NCBI RefSeq assembly: GCF_001421785.1 | Contig: NZ_LMLB01000017.1 | Coordinates: 40,593 to 104,592, forward strand | Length of the DNA stretch: 64,000 nt | Source: Sphingomonas sp. Leaf33 | GTDB taxonomy: Bacteria > Pseudomonadota > Alphaproteobacteria > Sphingomonadales > Sphingomonadaceae | Reading direction: 5' to 3' | Part shown: one piece after another, positions 52,959-61,912 of the stretch | Position numbering within the stretch: position 1 is the stretch's first letter | How the letters are laid out: every line of letters starts with the position of its first letter | Translations under genes and position numbers: made by a program | The notes under the pieces: generated by a model | What the model saw: only the letters and a program-made list of their open reading frames with translations | Told to the model about the DNA's origin: nothing | Database searches by the model: none

Positions 52959-53867
52959 ATGGCGGATCGGTTGACAGGTATGGACGTGTTCGTGCGGGCG
53001 ATCAGACTTGGTGGCATCTCTGCTGCCGCTCGCGACCTGCACATGTCACCTGCGATGGCGGCCAAGCATCTGGACGCCCTCGAGGCGCGGCTCGGTACCA
53101 TGCTGATCCAGCGCTCGACGCGTCGGCTGTCGCTGACTGAGGCTGGCGCTGACTATTTCGAAAAGGCGGAACGTATCCTGATGGAGATCGGAGAAGCCGA
53201 GGCGGAGGCATCCTCGCGTTCGATCACCGCGCAGGGGCTGCTGCGCGTCAGTGCACCCGCCACCTTCGGCGTCCTGCACCTTGCCTCACTCGTCCCGGCA
53301 TTCTCCGCGCGTCATTCCGAGGTGACAATCGAATTGGGGTTCAACGATCGCTACGTCGACCTGCTGGAAGAGCGATGGGATGTCGCGGTCAGGATCGGGC
53401 GCCTTGCGGACAGTGCGCTCGTCGCCCGCAAGCTCGTCGCGATGCGCGTCGTGCTGTGCGCGGCGCCCTCCTACTTGGCGCGGCGCGGAACGCCCACCCG
53501 CCTAGCCGATCTCGGCGATCACGATTGTCTCGGTCACACCAATGCGTCGCTGGCAGGAACGACATCATGGGCGTTCGGCAAAGACGGAACGATCAAGGTG
53601 CCGATCTCAGGATCGATGTGTTCCGACAATGGCGAGGCCCTCGTTCGCGCCGCCATCGCGGGCCAAGGGCTGGTCTATGGGCCACGCTTCATTGCGACGG
53701 AGGCGCTGCGAGCCGGTCAGCTTGTCGAGCTTGAACTCGACGAGCCGCCCATGACGCTGGGCGCGGCCTATGCCATCACGCATCCGACCAGGCGGCCCGC
53801 CGCCAAGACGCGGGCGTGGATCGATTTCCTAGCGCAAACACTGCCGGCTTTTGGCGCGGATTGGTGA
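52959..53867 (+). CDS. LysR family transcriptional regulator
   Basis: 302 residues. The N-terminal winged helix (MDVFVRAIRLGGISAAARDL, MSPAMAAKHLDALEARLGT, TRRLSLTEAG) is followed by the periplasmic-binding-like effector domain (LRVSAPATFGVLHLASLVPA, WDVAVRIGRLADSALVARKL). Divergent from the dioxygenase/qorB/SDR operon, which it most likely controls in response to an aromatic or quinone signal. The start is preceded by GGTAGGAAG. Confidence 0.94.
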   Translation: MADRLTGMDVFVRAIRLGGISAAARDLHMSPAMAAKHLDALEARLGTMLIQRSTRRLSLTEAGADYFEKAERILMEIGEAEAEASSRSITAQGLLRVSAPATFGVLHLASLVPAFSARHSEVTIELGFNDRYVDLLEERWDVAVRIGRLADSALVARKLVAMRVVLCAAPSYLARRGTPTRLADLGDHDCLGHTNASLAGTTSWAFGKDGTIKVPISGSMCSDNGEALVRAAIAGQGLVYGPRFIATEALRAGQLVELELDEPPMTLGAAYAITHPTRRPAAKTRAWIDFLAQTLPAFGADW

Positions 53868-54138
53868 AATGCCATGGCGGGAGATGGCGTCGAATGTGCT
53901 GAAACACCATCGTTTGCGGGCGGCCGACGAACAGCGCCGGCCGGCTAAATCGCTTCCTGTCATGCGCTAGCACAATTAGGTCGACGAGGTGGGCTATTCG
54001 CCTGAACGAACGACTGCTTTTGGAAAGCCTTTAAACCACGCCGAGTGGCCGCAATTGGGTCTGATTCGCTGAGCAATGAAGTCCCGCCTGATCGATCCGA
54101 AGGCGACTCTCCAACTGCTTTCCAAAGAAGCGCGTCGA

Positions 54139-54573
54139 TCACCCCGTTGACGACGTCTTCCACGCCATGATTTTATAATAGTCCCGAGCGGATTGCTCGC
54201 CCATCACGACGCGGGCATCTACTTCAATCCAGGCATGGTGTGTCGGCCTGTGTCCGTCGTTACTTGGCGGGACTATTCCTAAGCGCGGGCAAGAATCGAC
54301 GCCGCGACGCGTGAGCATCCAGTGCGTCGCCATGGCGCGTGGCAGGCAGTGATAGCGCCGTCGGCGATCGGCCTGACGAACAGCGCGCGTCACGGTTTCG
54401 ATTCCGGCAGTGTCGATGAGCGCCATGCGATGTTCCCGGGCATCATCGCCAAGCTGAACTTTCCAGCGCCGCCAGAAACTTGAACCGCTAACCGCGACCA
54501 GCAAACGTGCGGCAGCGAGCATGATAGCCGCTTCGGCGACACGGGCAGCGCGGCTCACACCTTCGACAGACAT
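54139..54573 (-). CDS. Lasso peptide biosynthesis B2 protein (orphan leader protease)
   Basis: 144 residues of the McjB C-terminal type, transglutaminase-like fold. The catalytic Cys76 is in YHCLPRAMATHWMLTRRGV, His113 in HHAWIEVDARVV, with Asp119 behind it. In lasso clusters this protein cuts the leader from the precursor after B1 binds it. No B1 (RRE), no asparagine-synthetase-like C protein and no clear precursor are nearby. It is therefore either an orphan or the residue of a deleted cluster. Full family length. Confidence 0.83.
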   Translation of the reverse strand: MSVEGVSRAARVAEAAIMLAAARLLVAVSGSSFWRRWKVQLGDDAREHRMALIDTAGIETVTRAVRQADRRRRYHCLPRAMATHWMLTRRGVDSCPRLGIVPPSNDGHRPTHHAWIEVDARVVMGEQSARDYYKIMAWKTSSTG

Positions 54574-54649
54574 CGTTGAGGCCTCTCCATGCTGGCTGCT
54601 AGCAGGAGGGGTCGACCGTTAATCGACGCTGCTCGGGATCGATAAAGGA

Positions 54650-56332
54650 TCACAACGTCACCGAGAGCGACAGCGCGAGCCGATCGACACCATTCAACCG
54701 GTCAAGCCGGGAGAAGCCATGGCCGTATTCCGCACTTGCGTTGATCCGACCGCTGGCGAAGCTCGCTCGTGCACCTACGCCGGGATTGAACAGCGTATAC
54801 GATCCAGCTTCGACTGCCGTCGGACGACTGAACCAGCCTTGGCCGACTGCGCCGAAGACGTAGGGGGAAACCCGCAGCCAGCCGGTGGGGCGGGGTGCGC
54901 GGGTGACCTCGGCGCGCAGCGTAGCGCTGCCGTCGACCGCAGTGACGCCGCCGATGTAGGACGACAGTGCGTCTGACCCTTCCAGCTGTGCCTGCTCGGA
55001 TCGGAACAGCGCCTGCCCGAACGGGAGCTGCGCACGCGCGGTCGCCGACAGGGCTAGGCGTGGCGACATCGGGCGAAGCAGTCGTGCCGTCACCGCAAGC
55101 TTCGTAAAGCCACCGACCGCGCCCTGGCGCGAAACCGGGGCAGCGTCATCGGCGCGGCGACCCAGCCCCTCGCTAAGCTGCGCCACCAGCGATGCCGCGC
55201 CGCCGTTGCCGATCGCGGAGTTCCACGCAACTTGCGCACGCGCGACGGAGAAATCGTCGATGCTGATCGCGGTGGCGAAGTCGATCGCCGTATTGGCTTC
55301 GCGTATCCGCTCGACCGTCAGTCCTGCGGTCAGCGCGCCCCGACGCGATCGCGACAGGACGTACCCGCCGCGCAGGGTCAGCCGGCGCAGCGTGCCCCGG
55401 ATGCGCGGCACGCCCGGCACCGGTTCGGGCTGGGTGCGCGAGAAGGTCGCTTCCGGGTTGAGGGTCAGTCGCGCATCGCCGATCCCGATGATGCCGCCGC
55501 CGCTGAGCACGCGGACCGGCGCGTCGGCGCGAAACGCGCGCGGCAGGTCGTAGCCGGTGACCGCGAAGCCGTAGATCTGCTCGCCCAAGCCCAGCAGCGA
55601 ATTGAGCGAGATTTGCCCGGTCAGTGCCACCCGCCCGAGCGACGGGTTCAGACTGTTGTCGGCGCTAAGGCTGCCGGTCACGGGCCGGTAGCGGCCGGTC
55701 AGGATCAGCTGCGTGCCGCCCTCGGTCTCGCCGCGTGCAAGCGTCGAAGCGATCGTCAGGCCGGGGACGTCGCCCGCGATCAGCAGCGGCCGTTCGATCG
55801 CAGCGAGCGTCAGCCCGCGCTGTCCGGCAAGCATGCCCGCGCGGCGCAGAACCGGCGCGCGGAGCCGCGTCGGCAATCTGTCGACGTCAATCCGTTCGAT
55901 AAAGCCGTTGACGATGCGGATGACAACCGTCCCGCCCGCTGCGATCTCCTGCGGCGGCACGGTGGCACGGACGAAGATGTAGCCGCGGCGGATGTGCGCA
56001 GCCTCGATCGCGCCGGCGGCGGCGTAGATCTCGGCGAGTGTCACCGTACGCCCGGCCAGACGGTCGGCGATCGCGTGCGCCGCCGCCGCGACTGCGGGCA
56101 GTGCACCATCAACGCGAACCGCCGCGATGCGCACCGACAGCCCCTCGCTACCCGGCGGCGGCGTCAGGCCACCGGGCGCGGGCAACTCTGGTGGAGCGTC
56201 GCCCCCGGTCACTGGCGGACGCAGGTTCGGCGGCGTGATCGAACTCGGCGCGGTCGCCTGCCCATGGGCGACCATGGGCAGCGTGACCGACACCGCGGCG
56301 GCTATTAGATGCCGCCGCAGCAGACGTTCCAT
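54650..56332 (-). CDS. TpsB outer-membrane transporter (ShlB/FhaC family)
   Basis: 560 residues. A signal peptide (MERLLRRHLIAAAVSVTLPMVAHG) and a Pro-rich linker precede POTRA domains: ALPAVAAAAHAIADRLAGRTVTLAEIYAAAGAIEAAHIRRGYIFVR is POTRA-2-like with its conserved Tyr-Gly segment. A beta-barrel follows to the end (LSLSVTL). It translocates the TpsA exoprotein encoded immediately upstream on the same strand. The two genes overlap by one base (TGATG). Confidence 0.92.
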   Translation of the reverse strand: MERLLRRHLIAAAVSVTLPMVAHGQATAPSSITPPNLRPPVTGGDAPPELPAPGGLTPPPGSEGLSVRIAAVRVDGALPAVAAAAHAIADRLAGRTVTLAEIYAAAGAIEAAHIRRGYIFVRATVPPQEIAAGGTVVIRIVNGFIERIDVDRLPTRLRAPVLRRAGMLAGQRGLTLAAIERPLLIAGDVPGLTIASTLARGETEGGTQLILTGRYRPVTGSLSADNSLNPSLGRVALTGQISLNSLLGLGEQIYGFAVTGYDLPRAFRADAPVRVLSGGGIIGIGDARLTLNPEATFSRTQPEPVPGVPRIRGTLRRLTLRGGYVLSRSRRGALTAGLTVERIREANTAIDFATAISIDDFSVARAQVAWNSAIGNGGAASLVAQLSEGLGRRADDAAPVSRQGAVGGFTKLAVTARLLRPMSPRLALSATARAQLPFGQALFRSEQAQLEGSDALSSYIGGVTAVDGSATLRAEVTRAPRPTGWLRVSPYVFGAVGQGWFSRPTAVEAGSYTLFNPGVGARASFASGRINASAEYGHGFSRLDRLNGVDRLALSLSVTL

Positions 56333-59300
56333 CAGTTTGAAGTCTCGTCGAGACCATTGTAGCGACCACCGGCGCGGATAGTGCCGTAGCCGCGACCCCC
56401 GGCGGTGCCGTTGACCGATCCGGTCGACGACCCGCCGGTGACGGTTGCACCCTCGACGATGCCGACCAGGCCGCCGCTCTTGCCGGCCCGCCCGGTCACC
56501 GCGCCGCTCGCGCTGCTGTTGGCGACCGTCGAGTTGTAGAGCAGCCCGACCAGACCGCCGGCAGCACCCGTCGCGCTGACCGCGCCACTTGCGCTCGACG
56601 ACGCGATCGACGTGCCGGACGCAAAGCCGACCAAGCCGCCGACGTACGCCGAACCCGTCGATCCGTTCACTCTCACCTGCGATGTTACCCCGCTAATGCT
56701 GCCGCCTTGCTGCAGGCCCACGAGGCCGCCGACGCTGACATAGCCGTTGACGGTTCCGGTGACCGTCAGGTTGCTGATGGTGCCCGCGGCACCACCGAAC
56801 AGCCCGACGTTCTGCGTACCCGCGCGGTTCACGCTCAGGTTGGACAGCGTGTAGCCCGCGCCGTTCAGCGATCCGGTAAAGCCGGTCGCGGTACCCGCCC
56901 GTCCGACATCGGCATAGCCGACCGAAGTATAGCCGGTCCCGTTCCACAGGCCGCCGGTGCCGTTGCTGCCCAGCGGTACGAAGCCGGTCGACGCCCACAT
57001 CCCCGCCGACGTCGCCGCGGTGCCGAGGTTCGCACCGGTTTCGGCAAGATCGATGCTGCGATCGAGCGTGAATGCACCGCCCTGCGTCGCGGCCGTTGCG
57101 TTGATCAGCTGCAACGCATGGCTGTTGGCGATCATGCCACCACTGGTCGGCACTTCCCACGCGCCGAACGGCCGCGTCTGGCCATCGAAGAACACCCAGT
57201 TGGCGGCAGTGAAGTTCGCGTAGGCCGATTTCCCGAAGGCGTAGTTGGCGGCGCCGGCCTGGGTCGGATCGCTGGTCACCGCCGTTGCCAGGGACGTGCC
57301 GTTGTTCGTTCCGATACCGACAGCCTGGCCGGTCGAGAAGCTGTCCCAATAGTTGTTGCCATTGACGGTGGCATTGTTGGACAGCGTACCGATCAGGCCG
57401 CCGCTGTTCGCGCCACTCACCGCGCCGCTGGCATAGGTGTCGGTCAGCATCGGATTGCCAAATCCGATCAGTCCGCCCACGGCGGTAGCGAACTGCCCCC
57501 CGCTCACCGCGCCGGTGGCGTAGCTGCGGGTAATGTTCTGGGCGAGTGCTCGTCCGCTAAGCCCGCCGACGGAAACGAAGCCGCCCGATTGCGTACCAGT
57601 GTAGCTGACCGAGCCGCTCGCCCAATTTTGATTGAGCGCCGAGGTACCGGACTGCCCGACCAGCCCGCCCACGGCGACGATCTGGCTGCCTGCCGGCGTC
57701 TGGCCGACCGTGACCGGCCCGGTCGCGAAGCTATTCGAAATGGCGGCACTAGTCAGGCCAACGAGGCCGCCAACATTCATGGGCGAGCTGGCGGTGTTGC
57801 CGGCGACGGTGACACTACCCGTTGCATAGCTGCCGGTGACCGCGCCCCGCGTAGTGGCAACGGCACCGACCAGACCGCCGGCGCCGACCTCCGACGGACC
57901 GGCCTCGACCGAAACATTTCCGGTTGCATAGCTGGATGAAATCGCGCCGGTCAAAAGAGCGTTGGAGCCGGTGCTCTGTCCGACCAGACCACCGGCGTAC
58001 CGGATGCCAGTCCTGCCGGCGGCGACGTTGCCTGTCGCGAAACTGTTGTTCACCGTGTAGCCGTTGAGCAGCCCGATCAAGCCACCCGTGCTGACCGTGG
58101 CTGACCCGGCGCCGGTCACGGCACCCGATGCCGACGACCCGCTGATCGCAGCCGAACCGCTCGTGCGAACGGCTTGGCCGACGAGGCCGCCGACATTTGT
58201 CTGACCCGAAACGGCGCCCGATGCGGATGATGTCGTGATCGCACCGGCGCCGTCGGACCAGGCGATCAGTCCGCCGGCATTGTTGCCTGACCCCGTAACC
58301 GAACCGCTGGCGCGCGCGTTCGTCACCACTGCGTTATTCTTGATATAGCCAACCAATCCGCCGGTGTGGTTCACGCCGCTGACATTGCCCGTCGCATAGA
58401 CGCTGCCCAGCGCCGTTCCCACGATGCTGCCGCCATCCTGATAGCCGACGAGGCCGCCGGTCGATGAGCCGGTCGAGGTAACGGTGCCGGTGGCGTAGGC
58501 GTCGGTGACGGATGCGGTGTTGTACCCGACCAGCCCGCCGACACTGCCGGCGGCCCCCGTATGGTTGACGGTGCCGGTCGTAAAGGCATTGGCGATCGAT
58601 CCGGACGCGGCTCCGAACAGACCGCCCATATCGCCGCCCAGCGACGTGGCGTTACCGGTCGTCGATACGCGGTTCGCGGTCCCGCTGAACACACCGGCCA
58701 GGCCACCGGTCTGGCTTTGCGTGCTGGTGTTGACCACGTTCATGCTCGAACGCGAATCGGTCAGCGTGCCGCTGAACGAACCCGCCAAGCCCCCGACCGA
58801 CTGGCCATTGCCCGAAATCGTCCCGGCGACGCTGGCGTTCGTGACGGTGCTGTTGCCGGTGATGCCGATCAGGCCGCCACTGCTTCCGGCGGCGCTGATG
58901 TTGACGCCGGTCAGCGCAATGTTCCGGATTGTCGCCTGACCGGCGCCGATCAGCCCTTGCGAACCGCTAGTCGGGCGCGCGATCGTCAGGCCCGAAACCG
59001 TTCGGTTCTGGCCGTCGAGCGTCCCGGTGAACCCGTTGCCGATGGTGATGCCGGCACCGTCGGTACCGATCGCTAGCCAGCCGAGCCCCGCGTTCCAGTT
59101 CGCCGAGCCGCTGGCATCGATGTTATTCGCCAGTGCGAAGCTGTTTGCCAGGAGGCCCGACGACGCGATCCCCTGGAGGCCATAAGCATCGGCGATCAGA
59201 TACGGCGTGGCGGTGGTGCCATCGCCGCCGAGCGCGCGCAGGAAGCTGGCGCTGCCCGGCGAGACGCGGAAGTCGCGCGCTGCAAAGCCGGCGAGCGTCG

Positions 59301-60594
59301 CCGCGTTCTGTCGCCAGTTGCCCGAGGTCAGCGCAAACGTGCCGACATTGATCGCACCGGCCGCGGTGATCGGGCTGCCGGTCGCCGCGGACAGCGCCAG
59401 CGTGCCATTGGTGCCGGTCACCGTGCCGTTCAGCGCGATGGTATCCGCCGATTGAAGCCGCAGCGTGTTCGCGCTGGTCCACGATGTTGCCGCGCCAATC
59501 GTGATGCCGCCCGTCGTGGTGATCGCGGTCACGTTGCTGGCCGACAGAAGATTGCCCAACCTGGTCGGAGTATAGGCGCCTGCCTGTTGAAGCGTCAGCG
59601 TACCGGTCGAACCGCTCCGCGCGGTCGTGTCGACGGTAAGCTGCGAGGCATCGATGGTTCCACCCGAAAGCGTTATCGTGCCGCCGTTGAAACCGGCCGT
59701 AGTTGCGCCTGCATAGAGATAGCCCAGCCCGCTGATCCCACCGCCCCCGGTCGTCGATATCCGGATCGTGCCGCCGTCAGACGTCGCGCTGTCGGCATTA
59801 AGGAATCCGCCCACGTTGATCACGTTGCGAGTTGCATTCTGTGCGGTCGCTGCCGACACTTCGATCCGGTTCCCATTAATTCCGCCCGAGGCCTCGATCA
59901 GGGGCGCCCCGTTGGCGGTCAGTGCTGCGGTCGGCACGCTGACGCTCAGAAAATTGCCGCCGTTGATGTCGAGTGTGATCGCCTCACCGGAACCGAGCGC
60001 GACCCGCCCCCCATTCACGCGAAGCGTGCCGAAACCGTTCGACACCGTGCCGCCGAGCAGCGCTGCGAAGCCGGACGCGGTTATCGTGCCCTGGTTGTTC
60101 ACCTGGGCCGACGCGCCGGTACCGGTGAAATTGTTGACGCCGGCATTAAAATCGCCGTCCGTGATGTTGAGCGTCGAGGCGACGAAACCGCCGCCGGTGT
60201 TGACGGTACCAGTCGAGGTGATCGCAATGCCGTTCGGGTTGACGAGGTAGACCGTGCCGTTCGCCCGGATGCTACCCGCGATCGTCGACGACGTGCTGCC
60301 GGTCACGCGATTCAGCGTTGCCGCCGATGCATTGGGCTGCCTGAAAACCACCGAGTAGCCCTGCGCGACGTCAAAGCTCTGCCAGTTGATTACGCTGCGA
60401 TCGCTAGTCTGCGTGACCGTGAGCGTCGAGAGGTCAAAGCTCTTTTCAATCGTCACGTCTGCGGGCGTGACAGGCGTCCCGCCGACGGGCAGATTCTGCG
60501 CCTGCGCGACACCCGCTCCGAGCAGCATCACAGCGCCCAGCGCGCTGCTCGACATGACACGCGCCAACCGCACGCGACGTTCAACCTTGATCAT
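56332..60594 (-). CDS. TpsA exoprotein, filamentous-haemagglutinin-like with GLUG repeats
   Basis: 1420 residues. An extended signal peptide (RLARVMSSSALGAVMLLGAGVAQA) is followed by the TPS domain: INWQSFDVAQGYSVVFRQPN, LNRVTGSTSSTIAGSIRANG, VYLVNPNGIAI (the NPNGI motif). A beta-helix follows. From about residue 500 it is made of 20-plus GLUG-type repeats with GGLVG and SxATG cores (VGGLVGYNTASVTDAYATGT). Probably a surface adhesin. Partner of the TpsB gene directly downstream. Confidence 0.93.
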   Translation of the reverse strand: MIKVERRVRLARVMSSSALGAVMLLGAGVAQAQNLPVGGTPVTPADVTIEKSFDLSTLTVTQTSDRSVINWQSFDVAQGYSVVFRQPNASAATLNRVTGSTSSTIAGSIRANGTVYLVNPNGIAITSTGTVNTGGGFVASTLNITDGDFNAGVNNFTGTGASAQVNNQGTITASGFAALLGGTVSNGFGTLRVNGGRVALGSGEAITLDINGGNFLSVSVPTAALTANGAPLIEASGGINGNRIEVSAATAQNATRNVINVGGFLNADSATSDGGTIRISTTGGGGISGLGYLYAGATTAGFNGGTITLSGGTIDASQLTVDTTARSGSTGTLTLQQAGAYTPTRLGNLLSASNVTAITTTGGITIGAATSWTSANTLRLQSADTIALNGTVTGTNGTLALSAATGSPITAAGAINVGTFALTSGNWRQNAATLAGFAARDFRVSPGSASFLRALGGDGTTATPYLIADAYGLQGIASSGLLANSFALANNIDASGSANWNAGLGWLAIGTDGAGITIGNGFTGTLDGQNRTVSGLTIARPTSGSQGLIGAGQATIRNIALTGVNISAAGSSGGLIGITGNSTVTNASVAGTISGNGQSVGGLAGSFSGTLTDSRSSMNVVNTSTQSQTGGLAGVFSGTANRVSTTGNATSLGGDMGGLFGAASGSIANAFTTGTVNHTGAAGSVGGLVGYNTASVTDAYATGTVTSTGSSTGGLVGYQDGGSIVGTALGSVYATGNVSGVNHTGGLVGYIKNNAVVTNARASGSVTGSGNNAGGLIAWSDGAGAITTSSASGAVSGQTNVGGLVGQAVRTSGSAAISGSSASGAVTGAGSATVSTGGLIGLLNGYTVNNSFATGNVAAGRTGIRYAGGLVGQSTGSNALLTGAISSSYATGNVSVEAGPSEVGAGGLVGAVATTRGAVTGSYATGSVTVAGNTASSPMNVGGLVGLTSAAISNSFATGPVTVGQTPAGSQIVAVGGLVGQSGTSALNQNWASGSVSYTGTQSGGFVSVGGLSGRALAQNITRSYATGAVSGGQFATAVGGLIGFGNPMLTDTYASGAVSGANSGGLIGTLSNNATVNGNNYWDSFSTGQAVGIGTNNGTSLATAVTSDPTQAGAANYAFGKSAYANFTAANWVFFDGQTRPFGAWEVPTSGGMIANSHALQLINATAATQGGAFTLDRSIDLAETGANLGTAATSAGMWASTGFVPLGSNGTGGLWNGTGYTSVGYADVGRAGTATGFTGSLNGAGYTLSNLSVNRAGTQNVGLFGGAAGTISNLTVTGTVNGYVSVGGLVGLQQGGSISGVTSQVRVNGSTGSAYVGGLVGFASGTSIASSSASGAVSATGAAGGLVGLLYNSTVANSSASGAVTGRAGKSGGLVGIVEGATVTGGSSTGSVNGTAGGRGYGTIRAGGRYNGLDETSN

Positions 60595-60888
60595 TTTGAG
60601 CTTTCCCCGTCTCGAACCCCGCCGAAAGCCCGATCGCGGCGCATGATCGCGCCGTTCCAGCCGCCGACACCGGAAATCTGGCGGATCGCCTGACAGACGA
60701 AACGCGGCCCCCGGTTGCTAAGGCAAATGTAATATGGATTAGGCTCGGGCGTGTTGATGGCGTCGCGTCCCACAAGTGAGACGCAACGAAATAAGGTTGC
60801 GGGCATTGTTGCCGCCGCGGCTGATCGGCGCTTCGCGCGGCGGTCGGGCGGGCCGCACACGAGACTGGAAGGTACACGGCTCTTGAAG

Positions 60889-61878
60889 ATGGATGTCAGT
60901 GACCGGCTGGATTTCGACAGCGATGCCTTCCCCGAAGACCTCCGGTTTGAGCGTTACCGTACGCTATACGGCATCATGACGGAGGTGCTGCTGACCGGGC
61001 CTGCGATGCGCGCGCGCGTCCGCGCGTGGCGGCTCGACCGGATATTGATCTACGATCGCAGGCTGCACGACGTCGGGCATAGCCGCGTGCCCGAGAGACT
61101 GGCCGCAGACAATTTCGATCACTTCACCGTCACACTGTTGATCAGCGGCGGCATCACCTTCCGATGTGACGGCACGACCCGTCGCCTTCAGCCCGGCGAG
61201 GCGATCATCCTGAGCACCGCGATTCCTTACGAAAACCGGATGGACAACGCGCATGTCGTGACCATCTCGATCGCTCGCGATCGGCTGACGAGTCTGATCG
61301 AGGATGTCGATGCGCTTCAGGGCGTGGTACTGCCGGCTGCGCGGGTGCGACTCCTTCAGGACACTGTCCTGGTTCTGTTGCAGAACCTGCCCGACATGGC
61401 ACGTACCGTGGCGAAGTCCGCCGCCGACATGCTCATCGCGCTCCTGGCCGTGGTGATTGACAACAGCGGGATCGACCGCGGGGCGGCGCAATCGGCGGAA
61501 GCCGAACGGCTCGCCCAGCTGCGCCGGATCGTCGAGACGCATTTGGGCGATGCCGAGTTCGACGTTGCCGCTCTGATCCGGCTCTCGGGGCTGTCGCGAT
61601 CGACGCTCTACCGCACGCTTGCCGCACAAGGTGGCGTTCAGGCGTTCATCCGGAGCCATCGCCTCGAGCATTTGCGACGACGTCTTGCCGATCCGGCCGA
61701 GACGCGAAGCTTCTCCGCGCTCGCGTCGGCAGCCGGTTTCGACGACACCAACGACGCCAACCGCGCGTTCTTCGATCGTTATGGCGCGCGTCCCGGAATG
61801 TATCGCCAGGTCATCGCGGCGGGCAGTGGCGTCGACAGTCTTCCTACGCTGCGCCTCTGGCTGAGCGAACTACGCTAG
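60889..61878 (+). CDS. AraC family transcriptional regulator
   Basis: 329 residues from ATG 60889 (MDVSDRLDFDSDAFPEDLRF). The N-terminal cupin-like ligand domain (AraC-binding-like: HFTVTLLISGGITFRCDGTT, RLQPGEAIILSTAIPYEN) is followed by two helix-turn-helices (FDVAALIRLSGLSRSTLYRT and SFSALASAAGFDDTNDANRA). Divergent from the TpsA gene across a 294-bp gap, so it may control that pair. An upstream start at 60751 would add 46 poorly conserved residues. Confidence 0.85.
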   Translation: MDVSDRLDFDSDAFPEDLRFERYRTLYGIMTEVLLTGPAMRARVRAWRLDRILIYDRRLHDVGHSRVPERLAADNFDHFTVTLLISGGITFRCDGTTRRLQPGEAIILSTAIPYENRMDNAHVVTISIARDRLTSLIEDVDALQGVVLPAARVRLLQDTVLVLLQNLPDMARTVAKSAADMLIALLAVVIDNSGIDRGAAQSAEAERLAQLRRIVETHLGDAEFDVAALIRLSGLSRSTLYRTLAAQGGVQAFIRSHRLEHLRRRLADPAETRSFSALASAAGFDDTNDANRAFFDRYGARPGMYRQVIAAGSGVDSLPTLRLWLSELR

Positions 61879-61912
61879 GGCGCTTAGGCGCCTATACGAT
61901 CTACGACGCCGC

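Noticed and set aside
53960..54163. Possible lasso precursor (67 codons) overlapping the end of the B2 gene
   Set aside because: It has no typical leader with the conserved Thr two residues before the core, and the tail is too long. It also overlaps the B2 gene, and the start has no ribosome-binding site.
59452..60693. 413-codon plus-strand frame over the TpsA N-terminus
   Set aside because: Antisense to the conserved TPS domain, with low-complexity Arg-rich composition.
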